DNA of 6,039 bases, from assembly GCA_016282655.1 (NCBI GenBank), contig JAEELK010000094.1:1-6039 (forward strand), in the 5' to 3' direction. Positions 1-6,039 of the stretch are shown piece by piece (position 1 is the stretch's first letter; the number at the start of each line of letters is the position of its first letter). The DNA is from Bacillota bacterium (lineage in GTDB: Bacteria > Bacillota > Clostridia > Peptostreptococcales > Anaerovoracaceae). The notes under the pieces are model-generated. The model did no database searches, was not told the origin of the DNA, and saw only the letters and a program-made list of their open reading frames with translations. Position numbers and translations under genes: made by a program.

Positions 1-897
<897 letters not shown>

Positions 898-898
898 G

Positions 899-905
899 AA
901 GGAGG
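899..905 (+). promoter_or_regulatory. Shine-Dalgarno site of gyrA (supports TTG start)
   Basis: AAGGAGG lies 8 nt before the TTG at 914-916, ideal spacing and near-perfect pairing to the 16S 3' end. It begins just after the gyrB stop. The next in-frame starts are too far away: TTG at 926 is 20 nt from the site and ATG at 968 is further still. This fixes the non-ATG start. Confidence 0.9.
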
Positions 906-913
906 TCTGAACT

Positions 914-3445
914 TTGGAAAACAGCTTGGAAGATGTCAAACTGCAGCAGACCGAGATCCATGCGGAGATGAAGAACTGCTACATCGATTACGCCATGAGC
1001 GTCATCGTGGGCAGAGCGCTCCCGGACGTCCGGGACGGCCTGAAGCCGGTCCATCGCCGCATCCTCTACAGCATGCACGAACTGGGGCTCACCGCGGACA
1101 AGCCCTATAAGAAATCCGCCCGTATCGTCGGCGACGTGCTGGGCAAATACCATCCGCACGGCGACACGGCGGTCTACGACGCCATGGTCCGCATGGCGCA
1201 GGATTTCAACATCCGCTATACGCTGGTGGACGGCCACGGCAACTTCGGCTCCATCGAAGGCTTCGGCGCCGCGGCCATGCGTTACACCGAGGCCCGCATG
1301 GCGCCCTTCGCCGCGGAGATGCTCCGCGACATCGGGAAGGAGACGGTGGACTTCGTCCCCAACTTCGACGGGGACGAGAAGGAGCCCGTGGTGCTGCCCT
1401 CCCGCTTCCCGAACCTGCTGGTCAACGGCTCCAACGGCATCGCGGTCGGCATGGCCACCTCCATCCCGCCCAACAACCTCGGCGAGGTGATCGACGCGGC
1501 GGCCTACATGATCGACCATGAGGACGCCTCCATCGACGAGATCCTGAAGATCATCAAGGGCCCGGACTTCCCCGGCGGCGCCATCATCCTGGGCAAGGCC
1601 GGCGTGCGCGAGGCCTACCGCACGGGGCAGGGAAAGGTCCTGGTCCGCGCCAAGGCGGAGATCGAAGAGGGCAGCCGCGGCAAGCAGCAGATCGTCTTCA
1701 CGGAGATCCCCTACCAGGTCAACCCGCAGCGCGTCATCGAGAAGATCGCCGAGCTGGTCAAGGAAAAGAAGCTCGACGGCATCAGCGACGCCCGCAACGA
1801 GTCGAACCGCGACGGCATGCGCCTCGTGGTGGAGCTGAAGAAGGACGCCAACGCCCAGCTCACGCTGAACCGCCTCTACAAGCACACCCAGCTGCAGGAC
1901 AACTTCAGCGTCATCCTGATCGCGCTGGTGAACGGCGAGCCCAAGCTGCTCAACGTGCAGCAGATGCTGGAGCACTATCTGCTCCATCAGAAGGACGTCG
2001 TCACCCGCAGGGTGCGCTTCGACCTCGGCAAGGCGGAGGCCCGGGCGCATATCCTGGAAGGCTACCGCATCGCGCTGGACAACATCGACGAGATCATCCG
2101 CATCATCCGTTCCTCGTACAACGACGCGCAGGAAAAGCTGATGGAACGCTTCGGCTTTTCGGAGATCCAGGCCAAGGCCATCCTGGACATGCGCCTGGCC
2201 AGACTGCAGGGCCTGGAGCGCGAGAAGATCGAGGCCGAATACGCGGAGCTCATGAAGCAGATCGCCTGGTTCAAGGAGCTTTTGGCGGACGAGCACAAGC
2301 TCATGCAGATCGTCAAGCAGGAGATGCTGGAGATCAAAAAGAAGTACGGCGATCCCCGCCGCACCGTCATCCAGGCGGACGCCGAGGAGATCGAGGAAGA
2401 GGATCTGATCCGCGAGGAACAGGTCGCCGTCACCCTCACGCATCTGGGCTACATCAAGCGCGTCCCCGCGGACACCTACAAGACCCAGCGGCGCGGCGGC
2501 AAGGGCATCACGGGCCTCGCCATCCGCGAGAACGACTTCGTGAAGGACCTGCTCATCACCTCCACGCACGACCACCTCATGTTCTTCACGAACACGGGCA
2601 AGGTGCACCGCATCAAGGCCTACGAGATCCCGGAGGCCCAGCGCACCGCGAAGGGCGTGCCGGTGGTCAATTTCCTCAGCCTGCTGCAGCGGGAGAAGGT
2701 CACGGCCATGATCCCCATCAGCGAGTTCGAGGAAGACCGCTATCTGCTCGCGGTCACCAAGCAGGGCATCGTGAAGAAGACCCTGCTCTCGCAGTTCGAC
2801 ACCAACCGCAAGAACGGGCTCATCGCCATCAACCTGAAGGACGACGACGAGCTCATCGGCGTGCTGGAGACCAGCGGCGACAGCACCGTCATCCTGGTCA
2901 CCCGGAAGGGCAAGTGCATCTCCTTCCACGAGAAGGACGTCCGTCCCATGGGCCGCATGGCGGCCGGCGTGCGCGGCATCGAGCTGGAGAAAGACGACGA
3001 AGTGGTCTCCATGGTGGAAGTGGAGCCCGGCAAGGAGCTGCTGGTGGTCACGGAGCTCGGCTACGGCAAGCGCACCGCGGCCAAGGAATACAAGATCCAG
3101 GCCAGGGGCGGCAAGGGCATGCTCACCTACGACAAGAGCAAGTTCTCCCGCACGGGCACGCTCATCGGGGCGGCCATGGTCAGCGAGGAGGACGAGGTGC
3201 TCCTCATCAACTCCGACGGCATCATCATCCGCATCAAGGCCGGCGAGGTCTCGCATCTCTCCCGCGCCACGCAGGGCGTCAAGATCATGAAGGTCGAAGG
3301 CGAGAGCAACATCATCGCCATGGCGCGCATGCTGAAGGAAGACCTGGAAGAGGAAGAGGGCGAAGCGCCCGCGGAGGACGCGCCGGCGCCGGACGAGGCC
3401 CCCGCGGAGGGCGGCAGCGACCAGATCGAGCTCCCGCTCGAGTAG
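914..3445 (+). CDS. gyrA: DNA gyrase subunit A
   Basis: GyrA cleaves and rejoins DNA and wraps it for negative supercoiling. The 843-aa length fits the family (about 820-875). The N-terminal winged-helix/tower part includes [20 protein letters not shown] (23-42) and the quinolone-resistance region [10 protein letters not shown] (80-89). Thr85 and Asp89 match E. coli Ser83 and Asp87, so no obvious resistance change is seen. AAMRYTEAR places the catalytic Arg123-Tyr124 pair. A coiled-coil segment covers roughly 360-490. The C-terminal pinwheel starts near 500 and contains a full GyrA box, QRRGGKG (525-531), which separates gyrase from topoisomerase IV ParC; a second related block, QARGGKG, lies further on. 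The tail from about 809 is acidic and Ala/Pro-rich, with two EAPAE units, and ends QIELPLE. An oddity is Phe117 where Asp is usual ([11 protein letters not shown]). The TTG start is chosen from the strong SD site and the normal N-terminal length. The gene is surely co-transcribed with gyrB. Confidence 0.98.
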   Translation: MENSLEDVKLQQTEIHAEMKNCYIDYAMSVIVGRALPDVRDGLKPVHRRILYSMHELGLTADKPYKKSARIVGDVLGKYHPHGDTAVYDAMVRMAQDFNIRYTLVDGHGNFGSIEGFGAAAMRYTEARMAPFAAEMLRDIGKETVDFVPNFDGDEKEPVVLPSRFPNLLVNGSNGIAVGMATSIPPNNLGEVIDAAAYMIDHEDASIDEILKIIKGPDFPGGAIILGKAGVREAYRTGQGKVLVRAKAEIEEGSRGKQQIVFTEIPYQVNPQRVIEKIAELVKEKKLDGISDARNESNRDGMRLVVELKKDANAQLTLNRLYKHTQLQDNFSVILIALVNGEPKLLNVQQMLEHYLLHQKDVVTRRVRFDLGKAEARAHILEGYRIALDNIDEIIRIIRSSYNDAQEKLMERFGFSEIQAKAILDMRLARLQGLEREKIEAEYAELMKQIAWFKELLADEHKLMQIVKQEMLEIKKKYGDPRRTVIQADAEEIEEEDLIREEQVAVTLTHLGYIKRVPADTYKTQRRGGKGITGLAIRENDFVKDLLITSTHDHLMFFTNTGKVHRIKAYEIPEAQRTAKGVPVVNFLSLLQREKVTAMIPISEFEEDRYLLAVTKQGIVKKTLLSQFDTNRKNGLIAINLKDDDELIGVLETSGDSTVILVTRKGKCISFHEKDVRPMGRMAAGVRGIELEKDDEVVSMVEVEPGKELLVVTELGYGKRTAAKEYKIQARGGKGMLTYDKSKFSRTGTLIGAAMVSEEDEVLLINSDGIIIRIKAGEVSHLSRATQGVKIMKVEGESNIIAMARMLKEDLEEEEGEAPAEDAPAPDEAPAEGGSDQIELPLE
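3362..3410 (+). repeat. Degenerate direct repeat encoding two EAPAE units in the GyrA tail
   Basis: Two 16-nt copies, 3362-3377 and 3395-3410, match at 14 of 16 positions and lie 33 nt apart, an exact 11 codons. Each encodes EAPAE (GyrA residues 817-821 and 828-832), and the stretch between reads DAPAPD. This low-complexity acidic Ala/Pro segment is probably disordered and could vary in copy number between strains. The family commonly has acidic C-terminal tails, and in E. coli such a tail tunes DNA wrapping. Confidence 0.6.
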
Positions 3446-3495
3446 GCGCTGCAGGAGCCGGCCAAGCGCATAGCAGCAAGCGGCCCCGCGCCGCC

Positions 3496-3506
3496 GGAAA
3501 GGAAGG
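3496..3506 (+). promoter_or_regulatory. Purine-rich ribosome binding site of trpS
   Basis: GGAAAGGAAGG precedes the ATG at 3509. The upstream AAAGG (3498-3502) has a workable 6-nt spacing, while the downstream GGAAGG (3501-3506) is only 2 nt from the ATG. The same tandem layout recurs before the first transketolase gene. Confidence 0.7.
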
Positions 3507-3508
3507 AC

Positions 3509-4486
3509 ATGAGAGTATTTTCGGGCGTGCAGCCCACCGGCAACATCCATCTGGGCAACTACCTGGGCGCCCTGAAACAATTCGTCGAGCTGCAGGAAGA
3601 AGGCGACTGCATCTACTGCATCGTGGACATGCACGCCATCACCCTGCCCCAGGACGCGAAGCAGCTCCGGGAGAGCATCCTGGACGTCGCGGCGCTCTAT
3701 ATGGCGGTCGGCATAGACCCCAAACGGTCCATCGTCTTCGTGCAGTCCGAGGTCTCCGGCCATGCCGAGCTCGGCTGGATCCTCGCCTGCAACTCCTACA
3801 CCGGAGAGCTCTCCCGCATGACGCAGTTCAAGCAGAAGAGCAAGGAGCGCGAATCTGCGCCGACCGGGCTCTTCGTCTACCCGGTGCTCATGGCGGCGGA
3901 CATCCTGCTCTACGACACGGACGTGGTCCCGGTGGGAAACGACCAGAAACAGCACATCGAGCTGACCAGGGACATCGCCCTGCGCATCAACAACACCTAC
4001 GGAGAGACCTTCGTGGTGCCGGACGGGCGCTTCCTCAAGACGGGCGCCCGCGTCATGGCGCTGGACGATCCCACGAGCAAGATGAGCAAGAGCGCGGAGA
4101 ACGCGCACAGCCGCATCTCCCTCACGGACGATCCGGCAAAGATCAAAAAGTCCATCATGAAAGCGACCACGGATTCCGAGGGCAGTGTGCGCTTCGACGC
4201 GGCGGAGAAGCCCGGCGTCAGCAATCTGCTGAGCATCTACAGCGCCATGTCCGGCAAGAGCATCCCGGAGCTGGAGAAGTACTATGAAGGCAGCGGCTAC
4301 GGCGCCTTCAAAAAGGATCTGGTGGACGTGGTGGTGGAAGGGCTGCGGCCCATCCAGGAGCGCTTCGCGGAGATCCGCGGCTCGGAGCAGCTGATCCGGG
4401 ACCTGAAGGACGGCGCGGAGCGGGCGAATGCCATCGCGGAGCCCGTGCTGAAGCGCGTGAAGGAACGCTTCGGCCTGGGCCTGTAG
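3509..4486 (+). CDS. trpS: Tryptophanyl-tRNA synthetase (tryptophan--tRNA ligase)
   Basis: This cytosolic class Ic aminoacyl-tRNA synthetase activates Trp with ATP and loads it onto tRNA-Trp, acting as a homodimer. Its 325 aa match the usual compact bacterial form (about 325-335). The HIGH-equivalent is PTGNIHLGN (9-17) and the second ATP signature is KMSKS (191-195). MAADILLYDTD (128-138) contains Asp131, which by alignment from memory corresponds to the indole-reading Asp132 of the Geobacillus enzyme. PVGNDQKQHIELTRD (141-155) is the typical dimer/active-site block, with Asn144 where Bacillus has Glu. The stretch TDSEGSVRFD, then KPGVSNLLSIYS, and a C-terminal helical anticodon-binding part complete the fold. 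It lies 63 nt after gyrA with no terminator visible between, and 15 nt before the transketolase pair, so co-transcription is likely. The leader is far too short for the T-box element that often controls trpS in Bacillota. It ends in TAG. Confidence 0.97.
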   Translation: MRVFSGVQPTGNIHLGNYLGALKQFVELQEEGDCIYCIVDMHAITLPQDAKQLRESILDVAALYMAVGIDPKRSIVFVQSEVSGHAELGWILACNSYTGELSRMTQFKQKSKERESAPTGLFVYPVLMAADILLYDTDVVPVGNDQKQHIELTRDIALRINNTYGETFVVPDGRFLKTGARVMALDDPTSKMSKSAENAHSRISLTDDPAKIKKSIMKATTDSEGSVRFDAAEKPGVSNLLSIYSAMSGKSIPELEKYYEGSGYGAFKKDLVDVVVEGLRPIQERFAEIRGSEQLIRDLKDGAERANAIAEPVLKRVKERFGLGL

Positions 4487-4487
4487 C

Positions 4488-4499
4488 GGGGAAGGAAGG
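4488..4499 (+). promoter_or_regulatory. Purine-rich ribosome binding site of the transketolase N-terminal gene
   Basis: GGGGAAGGAAGG directly follows the trpS stop. The upstream GGGGAAGG (4488-4495) sits 6 nt from the ATG at 4502, and the second GGAAGG (4494-4499) only 2 nt from it. The 15-nt gap leaves room for nothing else. Confidence 0.7.
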
Positions 4500-4501
4500 T
4501 C

Positions 4502-5320
4502 ATGGAAAAAGAAAGTTTGCAGGAAGTGGCCCGCGAGATGCGGGCGGATATCGTAAAAAGCATCTTCTCGGCGGGCTCCGGGCATCCGGGCGGCTCGCTC
4601 TCCGCGGCGGATCTGCTGGCGGTGCTCTTCTTCGACTGCATGAAGAACGACCCGGCGCGCCCGGACTGGCCGGAACGCGACCGCTTCGTGCTCTCGAAGG
4701 GCCACGCCGCGCCCTGCCTCTACGCTGCGCTCGCGGAGCGGGGCTATTTCCCGAAGGAAGCCCTCTGGACGCTCCGCAAAAAAGGAAGCATCCTGCAGGG
4801 GCACCCCTGCCGCCTGGACACCCCCGGCGTGGAAGTCTCCACCGGCTCGCTCGGACAGGGCTTTTCCGTGGCGGTCGGCATGGCGCTGGCCGCGCAGAGC
4901 GCGCCGGAGAGCGGGCGGGTCTACTGCCTGCTGGGCGACGGCGAGCTGCAGGAGGGCATCGTCTGGGAGGCGGCCATGGCGGCCGCGCACTACGGCCTGG
5001 ACAAGCTCACCGCGATCGTGGACTGGAACGGCCTGCAGATCGACGGCAGCAATGAAGAGGTCATGACCGTGGCTCCCATCGCGGAGAAGTTCCGCAGCTT
5101 CGGCTGGGAAGTCAGAGAGATCGACGGACACGACGTCCCCGCCATCCAGACGGCTCTGGCGGAGGCGAAAGAATGCAAAGGAAAGCCCTGCGTCATCATC
5201 GCGAAGACCGTGAAGGGCAAGGGCGTCTCCTTCATGGAGGATCAGGTCGGCTGGCACGGCAAGGCGCCCAACGAGGAACAGGCCCGGCAGGCCGTGGCGG
5301 AGCTGGGAGGTGAGTGGTAA
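4502..5320 (+). CDS. Transketolase, N-terminal subunit (split enzyme)
   Basis: This is the ThDP-diphosphate/Mg2+-binding half of a two-gene transketolase, which moves two-carbon ketol units between sugar phosphates in the non-oxidative pentose phosphate pathway. Its 272 aa match the usual size of this subunit. GSGHPGGSLS (26-35) supplies His28; SKGHAAP (66-72) His68; GHP His101; TGSLGQG (114-120) is the conserved loop; WHGKAPN (251-257) supplies His252. These correspond to E. coli TktA His26, His66, His100 and His261. The ThDP motif runs from GDGELQEG (145-152) to DWNGLQIDG (174-182); Asp146 and Asn176 are 30 residues apart, as in E. coli Asp155/Asn185, and act as Mg2+ ligands. The protein lacks the pyrimidine-binding domain, which the next gene provides. 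The stop overlaps that gene's start by one base, so translational coupling and a heteromeric enzyme are inferred. Specialised split transketolases (apulose-phosphate or sulfosugar types) cannot be excluded from sequence, but no such pathway genes are nearby. Confidence 0.94.
   Translation: MEKESLQEVAREMRADIVKSIFSAGSGHPGGSLSAADLLAVLFFDCMKNDPARPDWPERDRFVLSKGHAAPCLYAALAERGYFPKEALWTLRKKGSILQGHPCRLDTPGVEVSTGSLGQGFSVAVGMALAAQSAPESGRVYCLLGDGELQEGIVWEAAMAAAHYGLDKLTAIVDWNGLQIDGSNEEVMTVAPIAEKFRSFGWEVREIDGHDVPAIQTALAEAKECKGKPCVIIAKTVKGKGVSFMEDQVGWHGKAPNEEQARQAVAELGGEW
5306..5313 (+). promoter_or_regulatory. Shine-Dalgarno site of the transketolase C-terminal gene
   Basis: GGAGGTGA, the strongest match to the 16S 3' end in the window, lies inside the last codons of the N-terminal subunit gene (Gly-Gly-Glu-Trp). 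GGAGG is 9 nt from the ATG at 5320. With the TAATG junction, this suits reinitiation by ribosomes finishing the upstream gene. Confidence 0.85.
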
Positions 5321-6039
5321 TGGCAGATAAGATCGCGACCAGACAGGCGTACGGCGAATTTCTGGTGGAAGCCGGCGCGGCGCGCCCCGAGATCGTGGTG
5401 CTGGACGGCGACCTCGCGGCCGCCACCCAGACCAAGCTCTTCCGCAAGGCCTTCCCGGAGCGCTTTTTTGAGGCGGGCATCGCGGAGCAGAACCTCTACG
5501 GCATGGCGGCGGGCCTCGCGCTGAGCGGCAAGATCCCCTTCGCGTCCACCTTTGCCATGTTCGCCTGCGGGCGGGCCTACGAGATCATCCGCAATTCCAT
5601 CTGCTACAACCGCGCCAACGTGAAGATCTGCGCCACCCACGGCGGCATCACCGTGGGCGAGGACGGCGCCACGCACCAGTGCCTGGAGGACTTCGCGCTC
5701 ATGCGCGTGCTGCCCGGCATGCGGGTCATCTGCCCGGCGGACGCGGTCTCGGCGAAGATCCTGCTCGGACAGATCCTGGACGCGAACGGACCGGTCTATG
5801 CCCGCTTCGGGCGCGCGGCCGTTCCGGTCTTCTATGAAGAGGGCGCGCCGCTGGAGCTCGGCAAGGCGCATTGCCTGCGGCCCGGCAAGGACGCGGCGGT
5901 CATCGCCTGCGGCGTGGAGGTCAGCGAAGCCATGCAGGCCGCGGAGCTGCTGCAGGCCGAGGGGATCGATCTGCGCGTCATCGACATGCATACCATCAAG
6001 CCTTTGGACAAAGAAGCCGTGCTGCAGGCGGCGGCGGAG
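5320..6039 (+). CDS. Transketolase, C-terminal subunit (split enzyme; 3' end outside window)
   Basis: This is the pyrimidine-binding half of the split transketolase, partner of the preceding gene. The frame is open from ATG 5320 to the window end: 240 codons of an expected 305-320. The N-terminal block TRQAYGEFL (7-15) and VLDGDLA (27-33) start the Pyr domain. FFEAGIAEQNLYGMAAGLA (49-67) contains Glu56, the catalytic glutamate that activates ThDP (E. coli Glu411). HGGITVGEDGATHQ (107-120) contains Asp115 and His119, matching E. coli Asp469 and His473, which contact donor substrate. GPVYARFGR (157-165) is the usual end of the Pyr domain, and from about 175 the C-terminal transketolase domain begins, with VIDMHTIKPLD (220-230). 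Where split transketolases often have STKT after the DL motif, this one has ATQT (35-38). GIAEQN argues for transketolase over DXP synthase, which typically has GIAEQH and is one chain. The two subunits should assemble into an alpha2beta2 enzyme (inferred from the family). Confidence 0.94.
   Translation, partial: MADKIATRQAYGEFLVEAGAARPEIVVLDGDLAAATQTKLFRKAFPERFFEAGIAEQNLYGMAAGLALSGKIPFASTFAMFACGRAYEIIRNSICYNRANVKICATHGGITVGEDGATHQCLEDFALMRVLPGMRVICPADAVSAKILLGQILDANGPVYARFGRAAVPVFYEEGAPLELGKAHCLRPGKDAAVIACGVEVSEAMQAAELLQAEGIDLRVIDMHTIKPLDKEAVLQAAAE

Noticed and set aside
914..3445. Assignment as topoisomerase IV subunit ParC
   Set aside because: A full GyrA box (QRRGGKG), a long pinwheel domain and the adjacent gyrB-type gene point to GyrA.
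3446..3469. Possible terminator hairpin after gyrA (GCGCT pairing with AGCGC)
   Set aside because: The stem is only 5 bp around a 14-nt loop and is not followed by a T-run, so it is unlikely to end transcription.
2914..4287. A 457-codon + strand frame overlapping gyrA and trpS
   Set aside because: It crosses two well-supported genes in another frame and is dominated by Gly, Arg, His and Ala, typical of GC-rich off-frame translation.
5242..5991. A 249-codon - strand open frame over the last gene
   Set aside because: Same mirror effect: it is in register with the C-terminal transketolase subunit, whose active-site motifs on the + strand are clear.
4502..6039. One transketolase gene broken by a frameshift
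   Set aside because: The break is at the natural domain border, the downstream gene has its own strong GGAGGTGA site and ATG, and two-gene transketolases are normal in many Bacillota.

Overview
The window is GC-rich, roughly 60-65% by eye. All genes lie on the + strand in one tight run: the 3' end of gyrB (DNA gyrase subunit B), a complete gyrA, a complete trpS (tryptophanyl-tRNA synthetase), a complete gene for the N-terminal half of a split transketolase, and the first 240 codons of its C-terminal half, which runs off the right edge. Coding covers almost everything. The gaps are 16, 63 and 15 nt, and the two transketolase genes overlap by 1 nt (TAATG). I see no promoter, terminator, RNA gene, mobile element or CRISPR array.

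The best guess for the source is a high-GC member of the Clostridia (Bacillota). The supporting points are the adjacent gyrB-gyrA pair with the short GyrB form (no proteobacterial insert in the TOPRIM/tail region), strong purine Shine-Dalgarno (SD) sites (AAGGAGG, GGAGGTGA), a TTG start on gyrA, a TrpRS close to the Bacillus type, a two-gene transketolase, and regular use of AGA for arginine despite high GC. The exact family cannot be told from this window, and some high-GC relatives outside Clostridia remain possible.

Region by region: 1-897 carries the GyrB TOPRIM and tail, which bind the catalytic Mg2+ and contact GyrA. 914-3445 carries GyrA, with the DNA-cleaving tyrosine, coiled coil, DNA-wrapping C-terminal beta-pinwheel and an acidic tail. 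3509-4486 encodes TrpRS. 4502-5320 and 5320-6039 encode the ThDP/Mg2+-binding half and the pyrimidine-binding half of transketolase, a pentose phosphate pathway enzyme. The first two genes make one enzyme (gyrase) and the last two make another. trpS between them has no obvious functional link, and the grouping looks like a housekeeping transcription unit.

This is mostly an ordinary core-genome region, and I do not see an undescribed system. The most interesting detail is the last residues of GyrA, QIELPLE. They follow a flexible acidic Ala/Pro tail and closely resemble the hexapeptide beta-sliding-clamp binding motif (QLxLPL type), suggesting a testable gyrase-replisome link. Other points are the complete lack of TTA, CTA and TCA codons, which produces a misleading 4.4-kb antisense open frame; the in-frame, stop-free arrangement of gyrA, trpS and the first transketolase gene behind TAG stops; and an unusual Phe beside the GyrA active site.
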